Source: Bacteroidota bacterium (GTDB taxonomy: Bacteria; Bacteroidota; Bacteroidia; Bacteroidales; JAADJA01). From it: a stretch of 64,000 nt of DNA. The translations under genes were made by a program, and so were the position numbers. The stretch lies in contig JAHLKX010000008.1 in the NCBI GenBank assembly GCA_020444515.1, positions 124,001-188,000 on the forward strand, written 5' to 3'. The notes under the pieces are model-generated. The model saw nothing but the letters and a program-made list of their open reading frames with translations, ran no database searches and was not told the DNA's origin. Positions 1 to 7,990 of the stretch are shown here, piece after piece (position 1 is the first letter of the stretch; the number at the start of each line of letters is the position of its first letter).

Positions 1-2
1 CG

Positions 3-368
3 GGGTATGAAAAGAAACTGATCGCCGGGATCGTGCTTACCGGTGGAGGTGCCTTGCTCAAACATCTGCCCCAGTTAACTGAATTTATAACCGGGATGGA
101 TACGCGGATCGGTTATCCCAACGAACACCTGGCCAATGATGTGAATGAAGAGATGGCCAGTCCCATGTATGCGACCGGTATCGGCCTTGTGATTGAGGGA
201 ATGGAGAGGTATTATAAAGAGATGAAAAACAACATTGAAAAAGAAGAAAAACCTAAAAACCAGAAAATGAAAGACAAGACGGGTAAAAAAGAACCCATGC
301 ATGACGATGAAGGCCCGTCTAATTTCCTGAAAAAGATCCAGGATTTTTTTGAAAAGGATGGAATTTAA
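3..368 (+). CDS. ftsA: Cell division protein FtsA, C-terminal part (5' end outside window)
   Basis: The reading frame is open from base 3, so the gene starts upstream of the window. The visible part has the last nucleotide-binding motif of an actin-like ATPase (GIVLTGGGALL, the 'adenosine' loop of FtsA/MreB/Hsp70). A charged Lys/Glu-rich linker of about 40 residues follows. It ends in a short helix, FLKKIQDFFEKDGI, that reads as the FtsA C-terminal amphipathic membrane-targeting helix. FtsA anchors FtsZ filaments to the inner membrane, and ftsZ follows directly, which is the conserved order. The 228 bases between the two genes hold no further gene; no exact TAnnTTTG promoter was found there. 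Identification is firm; only the N-terminal portion is unseen. Confidence 0.93.
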   Translation, partial: GYEKKLIAGIVLTGGGALLKHLPQLTEFITGMDTRIGYPNEHLANDVNEEMASPMYATGIGLVIEGMERYYKEMKNNIEKEEKPKNQKMKDKTGKKEPMHDDEGPSNFLKKIQDFFEKDGI

Positions 369-596
369 CCACCATTTGAATAGATTTAGTCATTAAAAAA
401 ACATACAGGAAAAATCATGCCGGATGATCCTTCACGAAAAGGTAAATGTTCACCCGGCTTTCCTAAGGTATTGATTAAGAGATCAACAAATTAAGTGAAT
501 CAATAAGACAAAAAAAATTAACATTGAATTTGTTGATAAAAATTAACCTCACTACCTCATAGGAGAAGTTTAAACTCTAATTTTAAAATAAAAAAA

Positions 597-2168
597 ATGG
601 AAGAGATGCTCAAGTTTGATCTGCCTAAAAATCAATCATCTATTATAAAAGTTATCGGTGTCGGAGGCGGCGGTAGCAATGCCGTTTCGCACATGTATGA
701 ACAAGGAATTCAGGGTGTTGACTTTTTGATTTGTAACACCGATGCCCAGGCACTCGAATCAAGCGCTATTCCCTCTAAAATTCAACTGGGCTCCAAAGGA
801 CTGGGTGCAGGATCCATTCCTGATGTTGGCCGCGATGCTGCAGTTGAAAATATCGAGGACATTAAAAAAATCCTCGAAAAGAACACCAAAATGCTGTTCA
901 TCACCGCCGGTATGGGTGGTGGTACCGGAACCGGTGCAGCTCCCATTATCGCGCAGGCTGCCAAAGAACTGGATGTACTGACGGTGGGTATTGTTACCAT
1001 TCCTTTCGCCTTTGAGGGCCGCAAGCGAAAAATGCAGGCCGAGGCAGGAATAGAGGAATTGCGACAAAATGTGGACTCACTCCTCATCATTTGTAATGAT
1101 AAACTGCGTGAAGTGCACGGCGATCTGAAATTATCCGAAGCATTTGAAAAAGCTGACAATATTCTTTCAGTAGCGGCAAAAGGTATTGCGGAGATCATAA
1201 CCGTAACAGGCTATATCAACGTTGACTTTGAAGATGTAAAAACGGTGATGAAAAACAGCGGTACTGCCATCATGGGCTCTGCCATTGCTGAAGGTGAAGA
1301 CCGGGCCATGAAAGCGGTTGAAGAAGCATTATCCTCTCCGCTGCTCAATGACAATCATATCAAAGGAGCGGATAATATTCTCCTATATCTGGCATCAGGA
1401 GATGAAGAATTGACCATGGATGAGGTAACCGAAATTACCGACTACATCCAGGAAGAGGCCGGTCAGAATGCAGAGATCATCTGGGGAAATGGCAAAGATC
1501 AAACCCTGGGAAATAAAATCAGCATTACCCTGGTGGCCACCGGTTTTCATTCCGATAAGCCATTTTTCGAAACAGAAACCAAAACACGCAAGGTACACAA
1601 TTTAACCGTGGGCCCCAAAGAGGAAAAACCCAAACCCCGGCAGATCATCAAAGAGCCTATTTCTGAAATTACCCTGGTATCGCCCGATCGCGAAACCACT
1701 GATGAAAAGGCTGAAACTGATAAGGAACCGGCAAAAGAAAATGAAATCGCTGAAAAAGAAACCGACAGGGTTGAGGCTTCTACCAGCAATGAAATCAGGT
1801 TGATCCGAAAAAGTGATCACACCTCCGATGGGTTTGCAGAACAGAAGAAAGAAGCAGAGGAAGAAAAACCTGCTGAAAAAATGAAGGATATCGAAAAACC
1901 GATGACCATAGAGTTTGAAAGGGATGAAATTGAGAAAAAGTCGAAAGAGCGCATCCAACGTCTCAAAGAATTAAGTGTGAAGATCCGTACCCCCCAGGAA
2001 ATTGATGAAATGGAAAAAACACCGGCTTATATTCGCAGAAATATAGATCTTTCGGATGTTTCTCACAGCTCAGAAAGCACTGTTTCGCGCTATACCCTCG
2101 GGGAAGGAGAGGATCATAAAGGTGAGATCAAATCAAACAACTCATTTTTACATGATAATGTAGATTAA
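597..2168 (+). CDS. ftsZ: Cell division GTPase FtsZ
   Basis: Tubulin-like GTPase that polymerises into the Z ring. The GTP-binding tubulin signature GGGTGTG is at residues 107-113, an N-terminal GVGGGGSNAV loop at 21-30, and the T7 catalytic loop NVDFEDVK at 208-215 (Asp210 and Asp213). At 523 residues it is much longer than E. coli FtsZ (383). The excess is a Glu/Lys-rich, probably disordered linker from about residue 340 to 460. The end, NNSFLHDNVD, matches the conserved Bacteroidota FtsZ tail that binds FtsA. The start is the ATG at 597; a second ATG three codons in is also possible. No usable Shine-Dalgarno is adjacent; an AGGAG at 562 is too far away. yqeY follows after 11 bases. Confidence 0.97.
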   Translation: MEEMLKFDLPKNQSSIIKVIGVGGGGSNAVSHMYEQGIQGVDFLICNTDAQALESSAIPSKIQLGSKGLGAGSIPDVGRDAAVENIEDIKKILEKNTKMLFITAGMGGGTGTGAAPIIAQAAKELDVLTVGIVTIPFAFEGRKRKMQAEAGIEELRQNVDSLLIICNDKLREVHGDLKLSEAFEKADNILSVAAKGIAEIITVTGYINVDFEDVKTVMKNSGTAIMGSAIAEGEDRAMKAVEEALSSPLLNDNHIKGADNILLYLASGDEELTMDEVTEITDYIQEEAGQNAEIIWGNGKDQTLGNKISITLVATGFHSDKPFFETETKTRKVHNLTVGPKEEKPKPRQIIKEPISEITLVSPDRETTDEKAETDKEPAKENEIAEKETDRVEASTSNEIRLIRKSDHTSDGFAEQKKEAEEEKPAEKMKDIEKPMTIEFERDEIEKKSKERIQRLKELSVKIRTPQEIDEMEKTPAYIRRNIDLSDVSHSSESTVSRYTLGEGEDHKGEIKSNNSFLHDNVD

Positions 2169-2179
2169 TCAAGATTATA

Positions 2180-2632
2180 ATGAGTCTTGAACAAAAAATA
2201 AACGATGATATTAAGGCAGCCATGCTGGCCAAAGATAAACGGAAACTGGAAGCATTGCGGGCTGTGAAGTCAGCCATTTTACTTGCCAAAACAGACAAAG
2301 GCTCAACCGGTGACATTGCCGAGGATGCTGAAATGAAGATCTTGCAAAAGCTGGTCAAACAAAGGCGAGACTCTGCTCAATTGTATTCCGAACAGGGCCG
2401 AACCGATCTGGCAGAAGAAGAAAATTTCCAGTTGGATACCATTGAAGCTTATCTTCCTGAACAGATGAGTGAAGCGGAAGTAGAAAAGACAGTCAGAGCG
2501 ATCATCGACCAGGTCGGAGCCACTTCAATAAAAGAAATGGGAAAGGTTATGGGAATGGCTTCCAAAACACTGGCCGGTAAAGCTGATAATAAAATGATTG
2601 CTGAAATTGTAAAAAAATTATTGAATGCATAA
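2180..2632 (+). CDS. GatB/YqeY domain-containing protein
   Basis: A 150-residue helical protein of the YqeY family, related to the C-terminal tRNA-binding domain of the amidotransferase subunit GatB. Family features visible are the N-terminal helix with DIKAAMLAKDK, the central LKxLVKQRRDSA segment, the acidic turn around TIEAYLPEQMSE, and the C-terminal GKVMGMASKTLAGKAD helix, where GatB uses a similar element to hold tRNA. The family's cellular role is not firmly established; involvement in tRNA-dependent amidation is inferred. It lies 11 bases behind ftsZ on the same strand and is probably co-transcribed. A strong bidirectional terminator separates it from convergent tsf. Confidence 0.9.
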   Translation: MSLEQKINDDIKAAMLAKDKRKLEALRAVKSAILLAKTDKGSTGDIAEDAEMKILQKLVKQRRDSAQLYSEQGRTDLAEEENFQLDTIEAYLPEQMSEAEVEKTVRAIIDQVGATSIKEMGKVMGMASKTLAGKADNKMIAEIVKKLLNA

Positions 2633-2691
2633 AATTCCCCTTTCTTACCATTTACCTTACAGTTAGTTGAATCCTGCCGAATGGCGAGGAT

Positions 2692-2723
2692 AAAAAAAGG
2701 GTCGCTTCCAGCGACCCTTTTTT
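2692..2723. terminator. Bidirectional rho-independent terminator between yqeY and tsf
   Basis: A perfect 7-bp stem GGGTCGC/GCGACCC (2699-2705 and 2711-2717) with a 5-base loop. A-tracts precede it and T-tracts follow it, so it can end both the rightward ftsZ-yqeY transcript and the leftward rplM-rpsI-rpsB-tsf transcript. Confidence 0.92.
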
Positions 2724-2741
2724 ATTTATTTTCATCATTGC

Positions 2742-3572
2742 TTAAGCACCCAGCATCAGTCGCTTGAATCCGGTTACTTTCAAATCAGCATCTACCTCTT
2801 TCAGGTACTGACCAACAGTTTTTTTCGAATCCCTTACGAAATCCTGGTTGAGCAAGGTATTTTCTTTAAAGAATTTGTTGAGTTTGCCCATGGCGATTTT
2901 TTCAAGCATCGCTTCCGGTTTACCTTCTTCACGGGCCTGTTCTTTACCAATTTCAATTTCTTTGTCCACTATTTCCTGTGGAACATCATCCTTATCCACA
3001 GCAACAGGAGCCATTGCAGCTACTTGCATCGCCAGTTGGTGACCGGCTTCATCAATTCCATTGGCTTTATTTAGACCGAGGATGGTAGCCAGTTTATTTC
3101 CCATGTGGTTGTAGGCGAAAACTTTTTCCGCTTCCACCACTTCATAACCACCGAGGTCCATCTTTTCTCCTGTTTTCCCTACCATTTCAGTAATGCCTTC
3201 TTCAACAGTACGATCATTCAGCTTCAGTGCTTTTAATGCATTTACGTCAGCTGGCTTATGGGCCAGTGCCACCTCCATAATGTTGTTGGCAAAAGTTACA
3301 AACTCTTCATTTTTAGCAACAAAGTCTGTTTCACAGTTCAACATTAACACAGCGGCGAATTTTTCATCGGCTGTGGTTTTTGCCAGGACAATACCTTCAT
3401 TGGCTTCTTTGTCGGCCCGTTTGCTGGCCACTTTCTGTCCTTTTTTGCGAAGCAGGTCGATGGCTTTATCAAAATCTCCTTCGGTTTCAACCAATGCCTT
3501 TTTACAGTCCATCATACCGGCACCGGTCATCTTTCTTAGTTTGTTTACTTCTGCTGCAGTTATGTTTGCCAT
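2742..3572 (-). CDS. tsf: Translation elongation factor Ts
   Basis: EF-Ts exchanges GDP for GTP on EF-Tu. The N-terminal UBA-like domain (residues 4-45, with TGAGMMDCKKAL) and the EF-Tu-contacting TDFV motif (82-85, within CETDFVAKNEEF) are both present. Length of 276 is typical for the family. It is the last gene of the leftward ribosomal operon, 33 bases behind rpsB, and ends in the shared terminator at 2692-2723. The rpsB-tsf pairing is nearly universal in bacteria. Confidence 0.97.
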   Translation of the reverse strand: MANITAAEVNKLRKMTGAGMMDCKKALVETEGDFDKAIDLLRKKGQKVASKRADKEANEGIVLAKTTADEKFAAVLMLNCETDFVAKNEEFVTFANNIMEVALAHKPADVNALKALKLNDRTVEEGITEMVGKTGEKMDLGGYEVVEAEKVFAYNHMGNKLATILGLNKANGIDEAGHQLAMQVAAMAPVAVDKDDVPQEIVDKEIEIGKEQAREEGKPEAMLEKIAMGKLNKFFKENTLLNQDFVRDSKKTVGQYLKEVDADLKVTGFKRLMLGA

Positions 3573-3605
3573 TATTTTACTCTTTGAAATAAATTATACA
3601 ATCAA

Positions 3606-4526
3606 TTATTTTTTGGTTCCGCCCCTTTTCGATGCTTTGGCAACGATCTTTTTGGGTTTACGTTCCATGTCATCGTCATCACCTGATCCTTTGATCTTCA
3701 CACCCTTCACTTCCTTGCTTTTTTGCGGTTTCATCACTTCCTCATCGGCTTCTTCCTCAGCTTCTTCGAGTGATTGAGCTTTTACGCGGATCGCTTCTTC
3801 CTCTTCCTCTTTTTCCTGTGCTTTCTTATCGCGGTCGAGTTTTCTTTCAACAAGACCTTCTTCAATGGCTTTCACCATCACCGATGTAATCAGATCGATG
3901 GATTTTGAAGCATCGTCATTGGCCGGAATGGGAAAATCAACCTTGGTCGGATCCGAATTCGTATCCACAATGGCAAAAGTCGGAATGTTCAATTTACGGG
4001 CTTCCGCAACAGCGATGTGTTCTTTTAAAATATCAACCACAAAAAGGGCACTGGGAAGTCTGTTCAAATCGGCAATAGAACCGAGTTGTTTTTCAAGTTT
4101 GGCACGCTCACGCTGAATTTGCAAACGCTCACGTTTCGATAATACATTGTATGTATCGGTGGTCATCATTTTATCAATGCTGGCCATTTTCCGTACGGCT
4201 TTACGAATGGTTGCAAAGTTGGTGAGCATTCCACCCGGCCAACGTTCCGTCACATAAGGCATCCCTACCTTTTTTACGTGACTGGCTACAATGTCTTTGG
4301 CCTGTTTTTTTGTTGCAACGAATAAAACCTTTTTACCCGATTTGGCGATCTGTTTGATCGCTGAAGCTGCTTCTTCTACTTTAGCAGCCGTTTTGTAAAG
4401 GTCGATGATGTGGATTCCGTTTTTCTCCATAAATATATAAGGAGCCATGTTGGGGTTCCACTTCCTTTTCAGGTGGCCAAAATGGACACCTGCATCCAAT
4501 AAATCATTAAAAGTTGTTCTTGCCAT
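3606..4526 (-). CDS. rpsB: 30S ribosomal protein S2 (uS2) with acidic C-terminal extension
   Basis: The N-terminal half carries S2 signatures: LLDAGVHFGHLKRKWNP near residues 9-25, the FVATKKQAKDIV stretch, and ERWPGGMLTNF near 95. At 306 residues it exceeds E. coli S2 (241). The extra C-terminal segment, from about residue 230, is a run of Glu followed by Lys-rich sequence, probably disordered and surface exposed, as in other Bacteroidota. The 94-base spacer from rpsI contains a structured element (separate entry) that may be an S2 leader. Confidence 0.97.
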   Translation of the reverse strand: MARTTFNDLLDAGVHFGHLKRKWNPNMAPYIFMEKNGIHIIDLYKTAAKVEEAASAIKQIAKSGKKVLFVATKKQAKDIVASHVKKVGMPYVTERWPGGMLTNFATIRKAVRKMASIDKMMTTDTYNVLSKRERLQIQRERAKLEKQLGSIADLNRLPSALFVVDILKEHIAVAEARKLNIPTFAIVDTNSDPTKVDFPIPANDDASKSIDLITSVMVKAIEEGLVERKLDRDKKAQEKEEEEEAIRVKAQSLEEAEEEADEEVMKPQKSKEVKGVKIKGSGDDDDMERKPKKIVAKASKRGGTKK

Positions 4527-4550
4527 AATTTGTTAATGTTTACATTCTGA

Positions 4551-4616
4551 TTAAAGCAATTGCCAGGTAGCACGGTCGTGGTCCAGGCAATTTAGATACT
4601 AAACATTGCTCTTTAA
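4551..4616 (-). promoter_or_regulatory. Candidate structured leader of rpsB-tsf
   Basis: In the mRNA sense this spacer can fold into one long nested hairpin. An outer 6-bp stem TTAAAG/CTTTAA uses 4611-4616 and 4551-4556. An inner 7-bp stem AATTGCC/GGCAATT uses 4586-4592 and 4558-4564; it extends past one mismatch by two G-C pairs. A small CACG/CGTG hairpin sits in the apex. There is no U-tract after the structure, so it is not a simple terminator. Placement directly before rpsB suggests an autoregulatory leader recognised by S2; that function is inferred. Confidence 0.5.
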
Positions 4617-4620
4617 TATC

Positions 4621-5007
4621 CTAACGCTTACTAAACTGGAATTTCTTCCTGGCTTTCTTTTGTCCGTATTTTTTCCGCTCTACCATCCGTGGGTCCCTTC
4701 TGAGCAGGCCTTTGGCTTTGAGGGGAGGTCTGAACTCCGGATCGATTTCAACCAGTGCCCTGGCAATGGCTAAACGCAGTGATTCTGCCTGACCGGCGTA
4801 TCCACCACCATCCAGATTGGCTTTTACATCATATTTACCAATGGTATTGGTAATTTCAAACGCCTGGTTCACGACATATTGCAACGTAGGGAGCGGGAAA
4901 TATTCTTTATAATCTTTGTCATTGATCGTAATGGTTCCGTTTCCTTCCTTCAGATAAATACGGGCAACAGCAGTCTTACGCCTTCCGATTTTATTAATTA
5001 CGTTCAT
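4621..5007 (-). CDS. rpsI: 30S ribosomal protein S9 (uS9)
   Basis: 128 residues, the normal family length. Signatures are the N-terminal GRRKTAVARIYLKEGNG, the GGGYAGQAESLRLAIARAL motif near residues 66-85, and the basic C-terminal tail KKARKKFQFSKR, whose terminal Lys-Arg reaches the P-site tRNA in the ribosome. It starts 5 bases after rplM, the standard L13-S9 pair. Confidence 0.97.
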   Translation of the reverse strand: MNVINKIGRRKTAVARIYLKEGNGTITINDKDYKEYFPLPTLQYVVNQAFEITNTIGKYDVKANLDGGGYAGQAESLRLAIARALVEIDPEFRPPLKAKGLLRRDPRMVERKKYGQKKARKKFQFSKR

Positions 5008-5012
5008 AAGTA

Positions 5013-5468
5013 TTATTTAATAGCTTTTAAATCGATCGCTTTTGGTTTTTGTGCTTCATGCGGATGCTCAGCACCTTCATAAACAAAAAGGTTCCTGAAC
5101 AACTGGCTTCCCAACCGGTTTTTGGGCAACATCCCTTTGATGGCCTTTTCAACCACAGCCGTAGGATTTTTAGCCAGTAATTCTTTGGGAGTCCGTGTTC
5201 TCTGTCCACCCGGATAACCGGAGTGGCGCACATATTCCTTATCGGTCATTTTATTGCCGGTCAGCTTGAATTTTGCTGCATTAATCACGATCACGTTGTC
5301 ACCACAATCCACATGCGGCGTAAAATTGGGTTTGTATTTACCGCGCAGAAATTTGGCAGCAATGGAAGCCATTCTCCCCAATACCTGGTCTTCAGCATCG
5401 ATCAGAACCCACTCTTTATTGATGGTTTCTTTATTGGCGCTGGCCGTTTTATAACTTAAAGTGTCCAT
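5013..5468 (-). CDS. rplM: 50S ribosomal protein L13 (uL13)
   Basis: 151 residues with L13 signatures: [19 protein letters not shown] near residues 21-39, [17 protein letters not shown], the RHSGYPGG motif, and the GMLPKNRLG sequence near 114. First gene of the leftward ribosomal operon rplM-rpsI-rpsB-tsf. A textbook Bacteroidota promoter lies about 50 bases upstream (5518-5548). Confidence 0.97.
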   Translation of the reverse strand: MDTLSYKTASANKETINKEWVLIDAEDQVLGRMASIAAKFLRGKYKPNFTPHVDCGDNVIVINAAKFKLTGNKMTDKEYVRHSGYPGGQRTRTPKELLAKNPTAVVEKAIKGMLPKNRLGSQLFRNLFVYEGAEHPHEAQKPKAIDLKAIK

Positions 5469-5517
5469 TGAACATTCAATTTTATATTCTAAAAATTCCC
5501 TTCTGAAAATTGGGCTG

Positions 5518-5548
5518 CAAAAGTAGAATTAATTTTTTTATTAACCAA
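5518..5548 (-). promoter_or_regulatory. Promoter of the rplM-rpsI-rpsB-tsf operon
   Basis: On the minus strand the -7 element TACTTTTG (5518-5525) matches the Bacteroidota consensus TAnnTTTG exactly. A -33 TTG (5546-5548) lies 20 bases upstream. The initially transcribed bases, CAGCCC, resemble those of the rpsA promoter at 49407 (CACCCCC). Confidence 0.75.
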
Positions 5549-5550
5549 GT

Positions 5551-5580
5551 TTTGTAAATAAGTTTTTATTCCTATTTTTA
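5551..5580 (+). promoter_or_regulatory. Promoter of the membrane protein gene at 5627
   Basis: -33 TTTG at 5551-5554, an 18-base spacer, and TATTTTTA at 5573-5580, one mismatch from TAnnTTTG. Transcription would start near 5584, past the first in-frame ATG at 5582, which supports the downstream ATG at 5627. Confidence 0.45.
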
Positions 5581-5626
5581 AATGCAGAGCGGGCTCGGTG
5601 CTGAAGGGATAAAAACGATTTTTCAA

Positions 5627-6358
5627 ATGAGCGGCAAAAGTAAACAAAACAATTCGAAAATAATCTTCATCCTCATTCTTTTTTCCATGGCCATGGGTTT
5701 CATGGAAAGCTCGGTGGTGGTGTATCTTAGGGAGATTTACTATCCGAATGGATTTTCTTTTCCACTGCAACCCATCGACGGACCCATCGCCCTTACCGAA
5801 ATATTACGGGAAGCCGCTACCCTCATCATGCTCATAACCATTGGCATTTTAACCGGAAGGACTAAAACCGAACGCTTTGGCTTATTCATTTTGGCTTTTG
5901 GTATCTGGGACATCTTTTATTATGTATTCCTTTACTTTTTGCTGGGCTGGCCCCAATCTCTGCTTACCTGGGACATCCTTTTCCTGATCCCCACCACCTG
6001 GGTGGGGCCGGTGCTGGGTCCGGTGATCAACTCGCTATCGATGATCGTGCTGGCCTTTTTGATCAGCACATTCACCAACCACAGCCGTGCGGTTCATATC
6101 CATAGCCATGAATGGCTGCTGCTTGTCTCGGGCAGCTTACTAGTGATTGTTTCTTATGTAGAGGATTATATAAGCTATTTACAGGGGAAATTTTCCTTCT
6201 GGGAGATCTTCCATCCAGGCATGGTAGATGAACTAATGGAGTACGCACTGGATTATATCCCGGCAGATTTTTCGTGGTGGATATTTATAACTGGGCAGCT
6301 TATGATCACGGTGGGGATCGTTTTGTTTTATAAAAGGAATGGCTTACTTATAAAATAA
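5627..6358 (+). CDS. Polytopic membrane protein of unknown function
   Basis: 243 residues with about six or seven hydrophobic segments, the first right after the N-terminus (IIFILILFSMAMGFM) and the last near the C-terminus (WWIFITGQLMITVGIVLFY). No catalytic motif or known family was recognised. One loop has a His-rich SRAVHIHSHEW sequence. An upstream ATG at 5582 is in frame, but the 15 added residues are not hydrophobic and fall inside the predicted promoter, so 5627 is preferred. The gene stands alone between divergent rplM and convergent frr, so context does not suggest a role. Coding is certain; function is not assigned. Confidence 0.8.
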   Translation: MSGKSKQNNSKIIFILILFSMAMGFMESSVVVYLREIYYPNGFSFPLQPIDGPIALTEILREAATLIMLITIGILTGRTKTERFGLFILAFGIWDIFYYVFLYFLLGWPQSLLTWDILFLIPTTWVGPVLGPVINSLSMIVLAFLISTFTNHSRAVHIHSHEWLLLVSGSLLVIVSYVEDYISYLQGKFSFWEIFHPGMVDELMEYALDYIPADFSWWIFITGQLMITVGIVLFYKRNGLLIK

Positions 6359-6480
6359 ACTTTCTGTACAAACCTGCCTGCCGCAAGTAGGTTTGCGATA
6401 ACGCTGTGTAAATAATTTTTTCCGGAATGCGATTTTCTGGCACAGAAACGCTGAGGAGGTGCAGCGTGACGCTGAGGTTC

Positions 6481-6508
6481 AAAAACAGAAAAGCCCTCTT
6501 TCGAGGGC
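6481..6508 (-). terminator. Rho-independent terminator of frr
   Basis: Stem GCCCTC/GAGGGC (6493-6498, 6503-6508) around a four-base loop. Read leftward it is followed by a T-rich tract (TTTTCTGTTTTT). On the plus strand the trailing T-tract is weak, so it serves frr mainly. The 130 bases between the membrane gene and this hairpin hold nothing recognised. Confidence 0.8.
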
Positions 6509-6544
6509 CTTCTGACTTCTTCATTTTCAAAACAATTCTCCGGG

Positions 6545-7117
6545 TTATATCGTCATGATGTCCTTTTCTTTTTTGTCGAAAAGGTCGTCTACTTTTTTAA
6601 TGTAGTCGTCAGTGAGCTTTTGGATATCGTCCTGCAGTTTTTTAATATCGTCTTCCGAAATTCCTTCCTTCTCCAGTTTCTTGGCTTCATCGTTGCCACC
6701 CCGGCGGCTGTTGCGGATGGCCACTTTGGCATCCTCGGATTCGGCTTTGGCCTGTTTTACCAAGTCACGCCTTCTTTCTTCTGTAACCGTGGGAACAATG
6801 ATCCGCAGCACTTCACCTTCATTTTTGGGATTGAATCCCAGATTGGCAGCCAGGATGGCTTTTTCAATGTTGCTGATCTGGCTTTTATCCCAGGGCTGAA
6901 CAATAATCTGCCGGGGGTCGGGCGATGTGATATTGGAAGTTTGGTTCAGGGGAGTCATCACCCCATAAAAATCTACCATTACACCGTCCAGCATATCAGG
7001 ACTGGCTTTACCTGCACGGATCTTCTGGAATTCCCGTTCGAGGTGATCAATGGACTTATCCATCTTTTCCTCGACATCATCATGAATTAACTGGCATTCG
7101 TCTAACATGGTCCTCAA
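6545..7117 (-). CDS. frr: Ribosome recycling factor
   Basis: RRF splits post-termination ribosomes together with EF-G. Signatures are the helical start with EREFQKIRAGKASPDMLDGVMVDFYG, PLNQTSNI, the PWDKSQISNIEKAI stretch, and the C-terminal helix QDDIQKLTDDYIKKVDDLFDKKEKDIM. 190 residues, slightly longer than E. coli (185). The first ATG (7117) adds three residues before a second Met; either start is possible. It sits 59 bases downstream of pyrH with its own promoter-like sequence. Confidence 0.96.
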   Translation of the reverse strand: MRTMLDECQLIHDDVEEKMDKSIDHLEREFQKIRAGKASPDMLDGVMVDFYGVMTPLNQTSNITSPDPRQIIVQPWDKSQISNIEKAILAANLGFNPKNEGEVLRIIVPTVTEERRRDLVKQAKAESEDAKVAIRNSRRGGNDEAKKLEKEGISEDDIKKLQDDIQKLTDDYIKKVDDLFDKKEKDIMTI

Positions 7118-7133
7118 ATTTGTTTTATGGATG

Positions 7134-7164
7134 CAAATATAATGTTTTACAAAAATTGAATCAA
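7134..7164 (-). promoter_or_regulatory. Promoter of frr
   Basis: TATATTTG (7134-7141 on the minus strand) is an exact TAnnTTTG element, with TTG at 7162-7164 and a 20-base spacer. It lies in the pyrH-frr gap, so frr can be transcribed apart from pyrH. Confidence 0.65.
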
Positions 7165-7176
7165 TACGGATTAAAG

Positions 7177-7884
7177 TCAGTTTTTAACAAGGGTACCAAC
7201 AGGTTCACCTTTTACTACCTTCAATAAATTTCCTTTTGCATTCATATCGAACACGATGATGGGCAATTTGTTTTCTTTACACATGGTAAAAGCCGTCAGA
7301 TCCATGATGCGGAGTTGTTTTTGGTAAGCCTCGTCAAAAGTGATGGTTGTAAATTTGGTAGCTGTCTGATCCTTTTCAGGATCTGCTGTATATATTCCAT
7401 CTACGCGGGTACCTTTCAAATAAACATCAGCCGTGATTTCGATACCCCGCAATGCAGAAGCCGTATCAGTTGTAAAATAGGGGTTACCGGTACCTCCACC
7501 AATGATCACCACTTTTCCCTGCTCCAGGTATTGGATAGCCTTCCGCCGGCTCATCAATTCCGAAACAGGTCCGATCTGAAAACCGGTCAGCAACGCTGCA
7601 TCTATACCTGCTTTCTCCAGGGCCGACTGCAATGCCATGCTATTGATCACCGTGGCAAGCATCCCCATGTAGTCACCCTGAACCCTGTCCATCCCATCGG
7701 TTGAACCCTGCAAACCCCTGAAAATATTTCCACCGCCAATCACAATGGCAACCTGCACTTTTTGGTCCACCACCGCTTTGATCTCTGCTGCATAGCTGGC
7801 CAAACGTTGCGGGTCAATGCCATATTGTTTTTCTCCCATGAGGGCTTCGCCGCTCAATTTTAATAATATCCGATTATATTTCAT
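7177..7884 (-). CDS. pyrH: UMP kinase
   Basis: Phosphorylates UMP to UDP in pyrimidine biosynthesis; bacterial type of the amino-acid-kinase fold. Signatures are the N-terminal ILLKLSGEALMG, the IVIGGGNIFRG glycine loop near residues 47-57, the DYMGMLATVINS segment, IIGGGTGNPYFTTDTASALR near 128-147, and DGIYTADPEKD for nucleotide binding. 235 residues is the normal length. The pyrH-frr neighbourhood is widely conserved. Confidence 0.97.
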   Translation of the reverse strand: MKYNRILLKLSGEALMGEKQYGIDPQRLASYAAEIKAVVDQKVQVAIVIGGGNIFRGLQGSTDGMDRVQGDYMGMLATVINSMALQSALEKAGIDAALLTGFQIGPVSELMSRRKAIQYLEQGKVVIIGGGTGNPYFTTDTASALRGIEITADVYLKGTRVDGIYTADPEKDQTATKFTTITFDEAYQKQLRIMDLTAFTMCKENKLPIIVFDMNAKGNLLKVVKGEPVGTLVKN

Positions 7885-7916
7885 CTTTTGAATTTTGCTT
7901 CGGCAATTTTTGATTT

Positions 7917-7924
7917 CAAAAATA
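7917..7924 (-). promoter_or_regulatory. -7 element upstream of pyrH
   Basis: TATTTTTG on the minus strand fits TAnnTTTG exactly, about 35 bases before the pyrH start. No clear TTG is found at the -33 position, so the call is weak. Confidence 0.4.
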
Positions 7925-7990
7925 CAGAATTCCGATCAGATTCCACCGGTCATCTCATTTGATTTCTGATAAAATTTCCTATTTTTACCG

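Noticed and set aside
369-596. Promoter or terminator between ftsA and ftsZ
   Set aside because: Only a one-mismatch -7-like sequence and no hairpin with T-tract; nothing supportable.
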